Source: Limimonas halophila (GTDB lineage: Bacteria > Pseudomonadota > Alphaproteobacteria > Kiloniellales > Rhodovibrionaceae). Taken from it: a stretch of DNA of 64,000 nucleotides. The notes under the pieces were generated by a model. It was not told the DNA's origin, did no database searches, and worked only from the letters and a program-made list of their open reading frames with translations. The position numbers and the translations under genes are program-made. The stretch lies in the NCBI RefSeq assembly GCF_900100655.1, contig NZ_FNCE01000001.1, positions 372,001 to 436,000 on the forward strand, read 5' to 3'. Positions 9,812 through 19,540 of this stretch are shown here, piece after piece (within the stretch, counting starts at the first letter, position 1; each line of letters starts with the position of its first letter).

Positions 9812-10317
9812 CACCAAGCCCGACGGAAAACGCTGCCCAGCGTGCGGCCAAGGTGCGCGAGCCCCCGCGCAAAGGGCTGTCGCACCGAAATGGGATGCAG
9901 GCGTTGCCGCGGCATCGGGCATCGACGTTCCGGCGGCACGACGACGGACACGCCAGCCGCCCGCCGCCGCGCGCAGCGGGCGTCGGGGCCGTGGGCGTCG
10001 AGGAGGGCTCTGGGATGCCGCCGCATCGTGCCGGAGAGAACCAGCGCGAGAATGACCTCTGCTTCCTCGGCCCCGGACCGCGGGGCGGGGCGGCCCAGGG
10101 CGCGGGCACAGCGGAGGGCGAGCAGCCGCCGAACGGCCATGGTGCGGGCATCATCTCCCGACCCGTGCGCGTCCGTGCTCGCGACGCTTGCGATCAAGGC
10201 GGTGCGAACCTCCCTGTCGTGGACGTCCAGCGCGACCAGATACGCGTCCATCGCACCGGCATCCGGCTGGCCGCGCCACGTGTCCCGAACCGGCGATGCG
10301 GAATCGAGCAGGGTCAT
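9811..10317 (-). CDS. Coupled upstream frame, probably the detached N-terminal part of OpgH
   Basis: A 168-residue frame, rich in Arg and Ala, whose TGA shares a base with the opgH ATG (TGATG). The start at 10317 has GGGAG upstream; earlier in-frame starts reach 10566. Near its C-terminus is PPERRCPMPRQRL, which resembles the PPEAPLAMPEQSL-type motif that sits at the N-terminus of complete OpgH proteins. It is therefore either a separate small subunit translated by reinitiation, or the first part of opgH thrown out of frame by an indel or sequencing error. The first 100 residues are not recognised. Confidence 0.5.
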   Translation of the reverse strand: MTLLDSASPVRDTWRGQPDAGAMDAYLVALDVHDREVRTALIASVASTDAHGSGDDARTMAVRRLLALRCARALGRPAPRSGAEEAEVILALVLSGTMRRHPRALLDAHGPDARCARRRAAGVSVVVPPERRCPMPRQRLHPISVRQPFARGLAHLGRTLGSVFRRAW

Positions 10318-11002
10318 CAGGATTGCTCCCGGGCTGTCGCGAGGCGCGCGAAGAGACGTTCGACCGCAACGGACCGCTTTTCCACAGCAACATCGGCGCC
10401 GCGGGATGTGTTCCGTATCCGGCAGATGCCGCTTGGTCGCCGCGTGCGAAGAAGCTGCGCGGCGAACCGACTTGGCCGTCTCGGAGAACCATACCGACGC
10501 GCCGCCGGACACAGCGTCCCTCGGCGCCGCTGCGTCACCCGGACCGGTCTGTGCGGGTGCCCCCAACGGTGGCGAAGCATTTGGGCCCCTCGGTCAACAA
10601 AAGGGATACCCAGAATATTCAAGTCGTTAAGGAAGAATGCGGCTGCCGGGCCGAATGCGTCTTTGTGTTTATTGCGTGTGTAATCGAATGGGTGTCAATA
10701 TAGATCTTATCCGTGTGCAGATTGGAAATGTTATTCGTTTAAAGGAATTTCGTTAATGCCATGAAAATGTCACGCGAATGGACGTTCCACGGTCATCGGG
10801 CCGAGCCGTGGTCCGCCCCACCGCCTCGTTGCGCCCGGCCGCCGGCCCGGCACGATCGGCGTGTGGCAGCCGAGCAACGCACACGAACCGATCCACAGGC
10901 CAGCGATCCGGCCTGTCGGGCACGGAACCGCGTGCGGCCGGCGCTGTTGGATCGTCGACGACAACCGGACCCGCCGACCCGCGGGCGAATGGATCTCCGA
11001 TC
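10318..11002. promoter_or_regulatory. Divergent intergenic region between glucan genes
   Basis: About 685 bases without a convincing gene. Bases 10600-10760 are much richer in AT than the surroundings and probably hold the promoters for both directions. On the minus strand TTGACA (complement at 10693-10698) is followed after 18 bases by CAATAA (10669-10674), a fair -35 with a weak -10, reading towards opgH. The stretch 10778-11002 is open in frame with opgG but has no ribosome site and is taken as leader. Confidence 0.4.
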
Positions 11003-12577
11003 ATGACAGCTTGGACGCGACGCCGCGTGCTCGGGACGCTGCTGGTGGCTTCGTCCCAAAGCTTCTCCGTGCCGGTGGCAGGGGCGGGCACCGCGCCCAC
11101 CCTGGGCGCCGGGACGCCGTTCAGCTTTGAACGCTTGAAAGCCCGAGCACGCGATCTGGCCAATGCACCCTTTTCACCGCGCGCGACGCCGGCATCGGAT
11201 ATTGCGTCGAAAATCGATTACGACGCGCACGGCGAAATCGGCTATCGCCGTGATGCGGCCCTGTTTGCCGACGGCACGGGGGCATTTCCGGTGACCTTCT
11301 TTCATCTGGGACGACTTTTCCAGAAACCGGTCCAGATGCACGTCGTCGACGGCGGCCGGAGCGCCGCAATCCGGTACGATCCGGCATATTTCGACATTCC
11401 GCAGGACAATCCGGCCCGGCGGATGCCGGCGGACGCCGGGTTCGCGGGTTTCCGCGTTCACGAGTGGCGCAAGCGCGGCGATTGGGCGCACACGGACTGG
11501 GCGGCGTTTCTGGGCGCCTCGTATTTCCGCGCCATCGGGGCGTTGGAGCAGTACGGCCTGTCCGCGCGGGGGATCGCCGTCGACACGGCCACGGCCACGG
11601 GCGAGGAATTCCCGGCCTTCGTCGAGTTCCACATCGAACCGGCGCCGACGCCGCGGGACCCGGTCACGGTGCATGCTTTGCTCGACGGGCCGAGCATCGC
11701 CGGGGCGTACCGCTTCGAGCTGTCCCGCACGGCCGGCGTGGTCATGGATGTGGAGGCGCATCTCTTCCTTCGGCGAGCCGTCACGCGGCTCGGGATCGCC
11801 CCGCTGACCTCGATGTTCTGGTACGCGCAACACGATAAGCCGTATCGGGCGGACTGGCGACCCGAGGTCCACGATTCCGACGGACTGTGTCTCTGGCGCG
11901 GCAACGGCGAGCGCATTTGGCGGCCGCTGAACAATCCGGCCGAGCCGCGGGTTTCGAGCTTTCAGGATACGGACCCGCGCGGGTTCGGCCTGTTTCAGCG
12001 CGACCGCGACTTCGCCAACTACCGCGACGGCGTCCACTACGAGCGCCGGCCCAGCGCCTGGGTCGAGCCCTTGGCGCCGTGGGGAGACGGCGCGGTCGAG
12101 TTGATCGAACTGCCGACGAACAACGAAATCCACGACAACATCGTCGCGGCATGGCGGCCGGCGCAGCCCATCCGGGCCGGCGACGAACTGACCTTCCGGT
12201 ACCGGCTGCACTGGGTGGCCGACCATCCCCATCCCAGCGAGTCCCTGGCGCGCTGTGTCGGGACCTGGGTCGGGGCCGGCGGCGAGCGGGGCGCGCCGGC
12301 GTTGGTGGGAACGACGCGATTTGCCGTGGCCTTCGCGGGCGGGGTGCTGGACACCCTGGGCAGCTACGCGCAGCCCCGCTGCATCGTCGAGGCCTCGCGG
12401 GGCAAGCTCCTGAACATCCGCGCGGAACACGTGCCCGAGACGGGGCGCTGGCGAGCCATCTTCGATCTGGCCGCCAACGGCACCGCGCCCGTGGAGCTGC
12501 GGCTGTATCTCCGGCAGGGGGATCGCGCCTTAACGGAAACCTGGCTTTACCAGCACGTCCCCGAGCGGACGGCGTGA
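11003..12577 (+). CDS. opgG: Periplasmic glucan biosynthesis protein OpgG/OpgD with Tat signal
   Basis: A 524-residue MdoG-family protein that modifies or branches the glucan chain in the periplasm. The N-terminus TRRRVLGTLLVAS is a twin-arginine signal, followed by the family start FSFERLKARARDLA and later DYDAHGEIGYRRD, FHLGRLF, FWYAQHDKPYRADWRPEVHDSDGL, SSFQDTDPRGFGLFQRDRDF and ELPTNNEIHDNIVAAW. A Tat signal is the pattern of OpgD rather than the Sec-type OpgG, but only one gene of the family is seen. It starts at the ATG at 11003, since the signal begins there. It diverges from opgH, not co-transcribed with it as in enterics. Confidence 0.9.
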   Translation: MTAWTRRRVLGTLLVASSQSFSVPVAGAGTAPTLGAGTPFSFERLKARARDLANAPFSPRATPASDIASKIDYDAHGEIGYRRDAALFADGTGAFPVTFFHLGRLFQKPVQMHVVDGGRSAAIRYDPAYFDIPQDNPARRMPADAGFAGFRVHEWRKRGDWAHTDWAAFLGASYFRAIGALEQYGLSARGIAVDTATATGEEFPAFVEFHIEPAPTPRDPVTVHALLDGPSIAGAYRFELSRTAGVVMDVEAHLFLRRAVTRLGIAPLTSMFWYAQHDKPYRADWRPEVHDSDGLCLWRGNGERIWRPLNNPAEPRVSSFQDTDPRGFGLFQRDRDFANYRDGVHYERRPSAWVEPLAPWGDGAVELIELPTNNEIHDNIVAAWRPAQPIRAGDELTFRYRLHWVADHPHPSESLARCVGTWVGAGGERGAPALVGTTRFAVAFAGGVLDTLGSYAQPRCIVEASRGKLLNIRAEHVPETGRWRAIFDLAANGTAPVELRLYLRQGDRALTETWLYQHVPERTA

Positions 12578-12598
12578 GCGCTGCGCGGCGGCCGTGCG

Positions 12599-12613
12599 GG
12601 CGCCTCAGGCGCC
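12599..12613. terminator. Stem-loop built around the pgsA stop codon
   Basis: GGCGCC-TCA-GGCGCC, a perfect 6-bp dyad whose 3-base centre is the pgsA stop (TGA on the minus strand). It lies in the 27-base gap between the convergent opgG and pgsA genes. There is no T-run; a role in ending either transcript is inferred from position. Confidence 0.35.
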
Positions 12614-13171
12614 GTGGGCGGTCTGCATGCGCTTCAGGCCGTTGATGAGGTAGTCGGCCCCGGTCACGAGCGTCAGGCCCCCGGCCGCCCAGAGGCCGAT
12701 CTCGCCGAGCAGGCGCACGGGCAGGAACCCCGGCCCGGCCTCGCCGACGATGAGCACGCCGAGGGCCACCATCTGCAGCGTGGTCTTCCACTTGGACATG
12801 CGCGTCACCGGCATGGGCACGCGGATCTCGGCCAGGTGCTCACGCAGGCCGGACACCAGGATCTCGCGGCACAGGATCACCAGCGCCGGCAGCACCACCA
12901 GCCCGGTGACGCGCTGGCTCGCCACCAGCATCACCACCACGGCGGCGACCATCAGCTTGTCGGCGATGGGGTCCAGGAAGCGGCCCACGGGCGAGGTGTC
13001 GCCGTACTTGCGCGCCAGGTGGCCGTCCAGCCAGTCAGTCACCGCCGCTGCGACGAAGAGCACGAGCGCCAGCCAGCTCGCCCAGAAGCCCGTGAAGTAG
13101 AGAAGCCCCACGAGCAGCGGAATGACGGCGATGCGCGAGAGGGTGAGCGTGTTGGGCAGGGTCAGCGTCAT
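12605..13171 (-). CDS. pgsA: CDP-diacylglycerol-glycerol-3-phosphate 3-phosphatidyltransferase
   Basis: An integral membrane enzyme of 188 residues making phosphatidylglycerophosphate, the committed step to acidic phospholipids. The CDP-alcohol phosphotransferase motif is complete: DG-HL-AR, eight residues, G-RFL-D-PIA-D. The start MTLTLPNTLTLSR at 13171 fits the family; the longer frame to 13255 would run into uvrC. It follows uvrC on the same strand with a 76-base gap, a common alphaproteobacterial pairing. Confidence 0.94.
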   Translation of the reverse strand: MTLTLPNTLTLSRIAVIPLLVGLLYFTGFWASWLALVLFVAAAVTDWLDGHLARKYGDTSPVGRFLDPIADKLMVAAVVVMLVASQRVTGLVVLPALVILCREILVSGLREHLAEIRVPMPVTRMSKWKTTLQMVALGVLIVGEAGPGFLPVRLLGEIGLWAAGGLTLVTGADYLINGLKRMQTAHGA

Positions 13172-13247
13172 GGGGCGGGCTCCGCGTCGGTGGCGGCGGT
13201 CCGCCCCGTTGTAGCCAGCACGGCCCCGCCGGCCAAGCGCCGCCCGC

Positions 13248-15254
13248 TCAGCCACTGTTGTAGAAGTCGTACACGCGCCGCGCCACGGTCTCGCTGATGC
13301 CCTCCACGGCCTCCAGGTCGGCCAGGCCCGCGCGCGCCACCTCGCGCGCCGAGCCGAAGTGGAGCAGCAGCGCGCGCTTGCGCTTGGCGCCGATTCCGGG
13401 GATGTCGTCCAGGCTGGAGCGCAGCCGCGCCTTCTGGCGGCCCGAGCGGTGCGTGCCCACGGCGAAGCGGTGGGCCTCTTCCGAAAGCCGCGAGATCAGG
13501 TAGCTGACGGGATCGTCCTTGGGCAGCAGCATGGGCTCGCGCTCGGGCAGCACGATCTCCTCGCGCCCGGCCTCGCGCTCCGGCCCCTTGGCGACGCCCG
13601 CCACCGCCACGTCGGTGATCCCCAGCTCCGCGAAGACCTCCAGCGCCACGTTGAGCTGGCCGCGCCCGCCGTCCACGAGCACAAGGTCGGGCCAGCTGCC
13701 GCGCTCGTTGTCCGGGTCCTCCTTGACCGCGCGACGGAAGCGCCGGGTCAGCACCTCGCGCATCATGGCGTAGTCGTCGCCCTGCTCGGCGTCGCTGCCA
13801 CCCTCGCCCCTGATCTTGAAGGTGCGGTAGTGCTTCCTCATGAAGCCCTCGGGCCCGGCGACGATCATGGCGCCGTAGGGCTCGCTGCCCTGGATGTGGC
13901 TGTTGTCGTAGACCTCGATGCGCTCGGGCGTGGCCGGCAGGCCCAGGCGCTCCGCCAGGCCGTCGAGCTGCTTGCGCTGGCTGCTGCTTTCCGCGAGCTG
14001 GCGCGCCAGGGCCTCGCGCGCGTTGGTGAGGGCGTGGTCCACCAGCCGCCGCTTGTCGCCGCGCTGGGGCACGCGGATGTCCACCTTGGCGTCCGCCCGC
14101 TGGCTCAGCGCCTCGCGCAGCGTCTCGCGGTCGTGCGGCCCGTGGCTGAGCAGCAGCAGGCGCGGCACCGGCTTGTTGTCGTAGAATTGCGCCAGGAAGG
14201 CCGCGAGGATGGCGCCGGGGCGCATGTCGTCGTCGTGGGCGGGGAAGTAGGCGCGGTTGCCGTAGTTGCGCCCGGCGCGCACGAAAAACACCTGGAGGCA
14301 GGTCTGCCCGCCTTCCTGGTGCAGCGCCACCACGTCGGCGTCATCGACGCCCGTGACGTTGACGTCCTGGTGGGCCTGGATGTGGGCGAGGGCGCGCAGG
14401 CGGTCGCGGTAGATCGCCGCCGTCTCGAAGTCCTGCTCCGCCGCCGCGGCGTCCATGGCGGCCTTGAGGTCTTGCTGAATGGCCTGATCCCGCCCGGCCA
14501 GGAAGTCGCGCGCCTGCTGCACCAGGGCTTCGTACTCGGGCTTGGAGATGTAATCCACGCACGGGGCGCTGCAGCGCTTGATGTGGTACATCAGGCACGG
14601 GCGCTGGCGGTTGGAAAAAACGTGGTCCGTGCACGAGCGCAGCAGGAAGGCCTTTTCCAGCGCCGTGATCGTGCGGTTGGTCGCCCCGGCGGAGGCGAAC
14701 GGGCCGTAGTAGTCGCCCGGCTGCGTCTGCGCGCCCCGGTGCTTCACGATGCGCGGGAAGTCGTGGTCCCCTGTCAGCAGGATGTAGGGGAAGGACTTGT
14801 CGTCGCGCAGCTGGACGTTGAACGGCGGCGAGAAGCGCTTGACCAGGTTGCTTTCCAGCAGCAGCGCCTCGACCTCGGTGTGGGTCGTGACGATCTCCAG
14901 GCTGGCGGTCTGCGCCACCATGCGCCGCAGCCGGTAGGGCAGGCGCTGCAGCTGCGTGTAGGTGGTGACGCGGCGCTTCAGGTTGCGCGCCTTGCCCACA
15001 TACAGCGGCTCGCCCGTGCGGCTGAGCATGCGGTAGACGCCCGGCCCCGTGGGCAGCGTCTTCACCGCGCGGCGCAGCACATCCAGGCCACGCTCGGTGG
15101 ACACGGCCGGGTGCTCGCCGCCGGCTTCCGTCGAGCCGTCGAGCGTGGCGATCTGGGTGAAAGAATCGCCCGGGTCCTCCTCGGGGCGCATGCCGGAGCG
15201 CTTGCCGCCGGCCGAGGGGTCGTCGGGCCGCCGCTGTTGGGTGGGTCGCGTCAT
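13248..15254 (-). CDS. uvrC: Excinuclease ABC subunit C
   Basis: UvrC makes the two incisions flanking DNA lesions bound by UvrB. The 668-residue protein has an extra hydrophilic N-terminal stretch of about 60 residues, then the GIY-YIG domain (GPGVYRML...LYVGKARNLKRR), a UVR motif (AAMDAAAAEQDFETAAIYRDRL), the RNase H-like 3' nuclease region (EVYDNSHIQGS, DLVLVDGGRGQL), and C-terminal helix-hairpin-helix repeats (IPGIGAKRKRALL). All domains are intact. Its partner uvrB is at 21023-23290. Confidence 0.95.
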   Translation of the reverse strand: MTRPTQQRRPDDPSAGGKRSGMRPEEDPGDSFTQIATLDGSTEAGGEHPAVSTERGLDVLRRAVKTLPTGPGVYRMLSRTGEPLYVGKARNLKRRVTTYTQLQRLPYRLRRMVAQTASLEIVTTHTEVEALLLESNLVKRFSPPFNVQLRDDKSFPYILLTGDHDFPRIVKHRGAQTQPGDYYGPFASAGATNRTITALEKAFLLRSCTDHVFSNRQRPCLMYHIKRCSAPCVDYISKPEYEALVQQARDFLAGRDQAIQQDLKAAMDAAAAEQDFETAAIYRDRLRALAHIQAHQDVNVTGVDDADVVALHQEGGQTCLQVFFVRAGRNYGNRAYFPAHDDDMRPGAILAAFLAQFYDNKPVPRLLLLSHGPHDRETLREALSQRADAKVDIRVPQRGDKRRLVDHALTNAREALARQLAESSSQRKQLDGLAERLGLPATPERIEVYDNSHIQGSEPYGAMIVAGPEGFMRKHYRTFKIRGEGGSDAEQGDDYAMMREVLTRRFRRAVKEDPDNERGSWPDLVLVDGGRGQLNVALEVFAELGITDVAVAGVAKGPEREAGREEIVLPEREPMLLPKDDPVSYLISRLSEEAHRFAVGTHRSGRQKARLRSSLDDIPGIGAKRKRALLLHFGSAREVARAGLADLEAVEGISETVARRVYDFYNSG

Positions 15255-15734
15255 CGCATCGCTATTTTTGCTGTCCGGGGCACGGCGTCAACGCGCAGGC
15301 TCGCGTTGGCTCAGCCGTTCGTGTGAATCGGGCCGCTGCGCCGATTCCTGTCACGCGGTGGAAACATCCACGGAAGTTGTGGACAAACGTGTGGAAAGCT
15401 GCGTGATGAAACCGCCAAGCCCCCGGTGTGCGGCGGTTCGCGCTGGCGTGCCCAATCACTGGGCAGATTTTCCAAGTCCCTGAAAAACGGAAATTATGGG
15501 GGCGTCAAGCGGGTTTGGGCGGGATGCGCCTGCGAATTTGAACCACCGGTATGAGCGCCGTCCCGCTTCCGCCCGGGCTGTGGACAAAATCCGGGTGTTG
15601 TGTGGAAAACGAGCGCGCTCAGGCGGTTGCGCCCCGACGTTGCGACACACGCACGACGTACCCCCGAAGCCCCAATAGGGCCGGGGCGGGACGGCTTCCG
15701 CCCGGCGGTGGAAAGGCGGCTGGGAACGCCGCGA
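15255..15734. other. Gene-free stretch with paired DnaA-box-like sites
   Basis: 480 bases with no credible gene between uvrC and folB. It holds TGTGGACAA (15378-15386) followed by TGTGGAAAG (15390-15398), and about 200 bases on TGTGGACAA (15579-15587) followed by TGTGGAAAA (15601-15609), all in the same orientation. TGTGGACAA is the complement of TTGTCCACA, one base from the E. coli DnaA box and the preferred box in high-GC actinobacteria. Two GANTC sites lie at about 15325 and 15343, and a locally AT-richer patch at 15465-15500. This could be a replication origin or a DnaA-controlled promoter region; the sequence alone does not decide. Confidence 0.4.
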
Positions 15735-16127
15735 TCAGTCGCTCCGGGTGTGCTCCACCTCGACGCCGACGGAGCTGGTGTCGGCGTAGAGGTCCAGCTT
15801 CTCGATGCGCACGCGGGCGCTGCGGGCACGCGGGTCGTGGAAACAGGCCTGGGCGATGCGCTCGGCCAGGGTTTCCAGCAGCTTCGGCCGCTCGGTGCGC
15901 ACCAGGTGGCGGATGGTCGGAACGATGTCGCGGTAGTCCACGACGTGCGCGGGGTCGTCGTCGGCCGGATGTTCGGGCCGCACCGTGAGGTCCACGTTGA
16001 CGCGGATGCGCTGAGCCTTGGCCTGCTCGCTCGCCGTGACGCCGAGGTGGCCGCTGACCACGAGATCGCGCACCAGGATGCGTTGATCGCTGACTTGCGT
16101 TGGGATCCGCGCGGATTCCGCCGGCAT
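15735..16127 (-). CDS. folB: Dihydroneopterin aldolase
   Basis: A 130-residue FolB-type enzyme of folate synthesis, which converts dihydroneopterin to hydroxymethyldihydropterin. Landmarks are ILVRDLVVSGHLGVTASEQAKAQRI, a VDYRDI segment and LLETLAERIAQACF with the conserved glutamate. The ATG at 16127 has AGGAGGGGC directly upstream. Preceded 29 bases upstream by an SDR of the pteridine reductase type, which fits a role in pterin metabolism. Confidence 0.9.
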   Translation of the reverse strand: MPAESARIPTQVSDQRILVRDLVVSGHLGVTASEQAKAQRIRVNVDLTVRPEHPADDDPAHVVDYRDIVPTIRHLVRTERPKLLETLAERIAQACFHDPRARSARVRIEKLDLYADTSSVGVEVEHTRSD

Positions 16128-16156
16128 CGCCCCTCCTGATTCGGCTGCGGACCCGG

Positions 16157-16936
16157 TTACTCCACCGTGGGGTCGGCGCCCGGCTGAGCCCAGCCGAGGT
16201 GCTGGCCCCCGTCGAGCGCAATCATCTGCCCGGTCACGCTCCGCGCGGCAAGGATGAACTGCACGGCCTGACAAATCTCCTCGGGTGAGCTGCCGTGGCC
16301 GAGCGGCATCTGCCCGGCCTGGCGGGCGAAATCGGCGGGGGTTTGGCGAACCGAAGGCAGGGTGGGGCCGGGGCCGACGGCATTCACACGGATGCGCGGC
16401 GCCAGCTCCAGCGCCAGAGTCTGCGTCAGCGCCCACAGCCCCGCCTTCGAGACGGTGTAGCTGGTGAACCCGGGTGCCAGGTTCCACACCTTGGCGTCGA
16501 GGATGTTGATGACAGCGCCGCGGGCGTCGTCGGGAAGCTGCTCGGCGAGGCGCTGCGTGAGCACGAAGGGCGCGCGCAGGTTGGGGTCCAGGTGGCGGTC
16601 CCAGCTGGCGCGGCCGGCCGTGTGGACGTCGTCCCATTCGAAGACGGACGCGTTGTTGACCAGACACGTCAGCGGGCGGCCGAGGGCGTTGGCCGCGCGC
16701 GGGACGAGGCCCTGCGTCTCGGCTTCGTCGGACAGATTCGCGGCAACGGCCGCCGCCACGCCGCCGGCGGCGCGGATGGCGGCCACGGTTTCCGCGGCCT
16801 CGGCTTCGGAGGAGTTGTAGTGGACCGCGACCGCCCAGCCCTGGCCGGCGAGATCGCGCGCGATGGCCGCCCCGATGCGCCGGGCGGCGCCGGTGACGAG
16901 CGCGCCGGGTCGGTCCGTGGGCGCGGGTGTGCTCAC
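16157..16936 (-). CDS. SDR oxidoreductase, pteridine reductase/FolM-like
   Basis: A 259-residue short-chain dehydrogenase with the dinucleotide site [12 protein letters not shown], whose double arginine is typical of pteridine reductases and FolM and suggests NADPH. Also seen are NNASVFEWD, and the catalytic Tyr and Lys in [11 protein letters not shown]. The start is GTG, overlapping the msrB stop as GTGA (16933-16936). Being next to folB supports reduction of a dihydro- or dihydromonapterin; this is inferred from context. Confidence 0.85.
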   Translation of the reverse strand: MSTPAPTDRPGALVTGAARRIGAAIARDLAGQGWAVAVHYNSSEAEAAETVAAIRAAGGVAAAVAANLSDEAETQGLVPRAANALGRPLTCLVNNASVFEWDDVHTAGRASWDRHLDPNLRAPFVLTQRLAEQLPDDARGAVINILDAKVWNLAPGFTSYTVSKAGLWALTQTLALELAPRIRVNAVGPGPTLPSVRQTPADFARQAGQMPLGHGSSPEEICQAVQFILAARSVTGQMIALDGGQHLGWAQPGADPTVE

Positions 16937-17346
16937 GCGTCCTCGGCGTCCAGCTTCAAGGCGGCGGAGTTCATGCAGTAGCGCTTGCCCGTGGGGGCGG
17001 GGCCGTCGTCGAAGACGTGGCCCAGATGGGCGTCACAGCCGCTGCACAGCACCTCGGTGCGGCGCTGAAACAGGCTGCGGTCGTCGCGGTAGGCGACGGC
17101 ATCCTCGCTGACGGGCTGGGTGAAGCTCGGCCAGCCCGTGCCGCTGTCGTACTTCGTGTCCGAGCCGAAGAGCGCCTGGCCGCAGCAGATGCAGTGATAG
17201 GTGCCGGGTGTCTTCGTGGCGTGGTAGGCGCCGGTTAAGGGGCGCTCGGTGCCGCCCTTGCGCGTGACGCGGTACTGCTCCTCGGTCAGCACTTGGCGCC
17301 ATTCCCGGTCGCTCTTGTGAACCTTGTTCGTGGTGTCCTGGGCCAT
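16933..17346 (-). CDS. msrB: Peptide-methionine (R)-S-oxide reductase
   Basis: A 137-residue MsrB, repairing methionine-R-sulfoxide in proteins. Both zinc CxxC pairs (CICC and CSGC) are present, together with GWPSF, HLGHVF and the catalytic cysteine in RYCMNSAAL. The ATG at 17346 follows GGGGAGCGAGCG; longer upstream frames belong to the opposite reading of the TRAP genes. It sits between dctM and the SDR, coupled to the latter. Confidence 0.95.
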   Translation of the reverse strand: MAQDTTNKVHKSDREWRQVLTEEQYRVTRKGGTERPLTGAYHATKTPGTYHCICCGQALFGSDTKYDSGTGWPSFTQPVSEDAVAYRDDRSLFQRRTEVLCSGCDAHLGHVFDDGPAPTGKRYCMNSAALKLDAEDA

Positions 17347-17441
17347 CGCTCGCTCCCCTGGTTGCCACCACGAATATGGGCGGTCACGGTCGCGCGCCAA
17401 GCCCGGCCCACGCGGTTCCGCCGGGCGGCGCCGGCGTTGGC

Positions 17442-18806
17442 TCAGACCGCGCCGACGCTGGGCAGCCAAGTGACGATCGACGGGAACATGAACACCAGCA
17501 GCAGGCCGAGCAGCTGCAGCAGGATGAAGGGCACCACGCCCTTGTAGATGTCCTTCACCGATATTTCGGGTGGGCAGACGCCCTTCACGTAGAAGATGGC
17601 GAAGCCGACCGGCGGTGTGAGGAAGGAGGTCTGCAGCGTCACGGCGAACATGATGGTGAACCACACCAGGTCGAAGCCCAGGTCGGTCACCACCGGCGCC
17701 ACCAGGGGCAGGATGATCAGCGTGATCTCCACCCAGTCCAGGAAGAACCCGAGGAAGAAGACCACGATCAGAATGGTCGCGAGGATGCCAACGGGCGGGA
17801 AGGGCAGGCCGAGCAGCAGCTCCTCGATGACGCGGTCGCCGCCCAGCCCGCGCAGCACCACCGAGAACGCCGTGGCGCCGACGAAGATGGCGAAGATGAA
17901 GCAAGCCGTGCGCGTGGTCTGCGTCACGGACTGGCGCAGGACCTCCCAGTTCAGCCGCCGGTTGAAGGCGGCCAGGACCGTGGCGCCGGCCGCGCCCACG
18001 CCCGAGGCCTCCGTGGGCGTGGCGATGCCGAAGAAGATCGTGCCCAGCACGGCGAGGATCAGCGCCACCGTCGGCAGCACCGCCACCAGCACGTCCAGGA
18101 AAACGCGCGGCGTGATCTTGGGCAGGTCCGCCGGCAGCGGCGCCTTGCGCGGGCTGATGACACCGATCGTCAGGATGTAGGCGATGTAGAGCGCACCCAG
18201 CAGCAGGCCGGGGAAGAGCGCGCCCAGGAAGAGGTCGCCGACCGAGGCCTTGGGCGTCGCCAGGCGGTCGGCCATCAGCACCAGCATGATGGACGGCGGG
18301 ATCAGGATGCCGAGCGTGCCGGTGGCGCAGGAGGTGCCCACGGCCAGCGACTTGTCGTAGCCGTTCTTCATCATCACCGGCAGCGACAGCATGCCCAGCA
18401 GCACCACCGCGGCGCCGATGATCCCGGTGGTTGCGGCGAGCAGCACGCCGATGACGACGACCGTGATGGCGTAGCCGCCGCGCACGACGCCGAACAGCTT
18501 GACGATGTTGTTCATCATGCGTTCGGCGACGCCGGACTGGTCCAGCATGATGCCCATGAAGATGAACATGGGCAGCGCGACCAGGACGTCGTTGCTGACC
18601 ATGCCCCAGATGCGCTCGGGCAGCAGCCCCAGGGAACTGCCCCAGTCGAACCAGAGCCCCGCGCCGAACCAGTTCACCGCGATCATGCCGACCACGGTCC
18701 AAATCACGGCCGTGCCTCCCAGGACCCAGGCCACCGGGAAGCCGGTGAACAGCAGGATCCCGAAGGTCAGGAACATACCGGCGACGAAGATTTCGGACAG
18801 CAGCAC
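17442..18806 (-). CDS. dctM: TRAP transporter large permease (DctM type)
   Basis: A 454-residue integral membrane protein of the DctM family, about 12 membrane helices, energised by a sodium or proton gradient. Typical stretches include [22 protein letters not shown] near the first third, and [16 protein letters not shown], the conserved TEA motif. Together with the small permease upstream (18843-19436) and the binding protein at 19591-20673 it forms a complete DctP-type TRAP system. Substrate cannot be read from the permease. Confidence 0.94.
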   Translation of the reverse strand: MLLSEIFVAGMFLTFGILLFTGFPVAWVLGGTAVIWTVVGMIAVNWFGAGLWFDWGSSLGLLPERIWGMVSNDVLVALPMFIFMGIMLDQSGVAERMMNNIVKLFGVVRGGYAITVVVIGVLLAATTGIIGAAVVLLGMLSLPVMMKNGYDKSLAVGTSCATGTLGILIPPSIMLVLMADRLATPKASVGDLFLGALFPGLLLGALYIAYILTIGVISPRKAPLPADLPKITPRVFLDVLVAVLPTVALILAVLGTIFFGIATPTEASGVGAAGATVLAAFNRRLNWEVLRQSVTQTTRTACFIFAIFVGATAFSVVLRGLGGDRVIEELLLGLPFPPVGILATILIVVFFLGFFLDWVEITLIILPLVAPVVTDLGFDLVWFTIMFAVTLQTSFLTPPVGFAIFYVKGVCPPEISVKDIYKGVVPFILLQLLGLLLVFMFPSIVTWLPSVGAV

Positions 18807-18842
18807 GGCGCCTTCCCCCCGGACGGCGGCTCGTTGTTGGGC

Positions 18843-19436
18843 TTATTGCTGGCGGCGCTTCATGGGCCTGGGCACGCCGAAGAGCAGCGCGGTGCACTTC
18901 AACAGGCGTGAGACCCCGGCCACGAGGATCAGCGCGAAGGACACGGACAGGAAGAACTTGAGCACGTAGCGCGCGGGTAGGCCGCCGGGCGACTGCGACG
19001 TCTCCCCGACGTTGTAGGAGTTCAAGAAGTACGGGAAGGATTCCCAGATGCCCACGGCGACGAACGGCAGCAAAAGAACCGCCAGCCCGAGCAGCTCGAT
19101 CCACGCCTGGGTGCGCAGCCCGAAACGCTCGTGGAGCACGTCGACGCGCACGTGGGCGTCGTGCACCAGGGTGTAGCCCAGCCCGACGAGCCAGACGGCG
19201 CTGGAGATGTGCCAGCGGATCTCCTCCCAGAGCACCGAGCCCATGCCGAAGGCGTAGCGACCGAAGACCCCGACCAGGATGGCGACCACGACGACGATCC
19301 AGAGCCACGAGAACGCGTGCCCGATCGCCTGGACCACGCGGTCCACGGCGGCCGACGGGCGGGTCGTGGGCAGTTCGGTGTGGTGACTGAGGTCGCCGGG
19401 ACCGCCGTGTGGGGCGTCGTGGGTGGTGTCCGTCAT
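18843..19436 (-). CDS. dctQ: TRAP transporter small permease (DctQ type)
   Basis: A 197-residue protein with a hydrophilic N-terminus of about 40 residues and four membrane helices, matching DctQ. The conserved WEEIRWHIS region and [11 protein letters not shown] follow the first helices. It is of the longer small-permease type seen with mannitol/chloroaromatic-class TRAP systems. It precedes dctM by 36 bases on the same strand. Confidence 0.92.
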   Translation of the reverse strand: MTDTTHDAPHGGPGDLSHHTELPTTRPSAAVDRVVQAIGHAFSWLWIVVVVAILVGVFGRYAFGMGSVLWEEIRWHISSAVWLVGLGYTLVHDAHVRVDVLHERFGLRTQAWIELLGLAVLLLPFVAVGIWESFPYFLNSYNVGETSQSPGGLPARYVLKFFLSVSFALILVAGVSRLLKCTALLFGVPRPMKRRQQ

Positions 19437-19540
19437 GGCGTCCGTCCCCTGGTCCTGGGAACCCTAGATCGGATGCGGTCGGGCTGCGCGGCGGCGCGCG
19501 CCGGGCAACCGGGCCGCACCGGCTGCCGGACAGGCACAAG

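Noticed and set aside
10778-11002. 75-codon N-terminal extension of opgG
   Set aside because: The Tat signal begins at 11003; the extension has low-complexity composition and no ribosome site.
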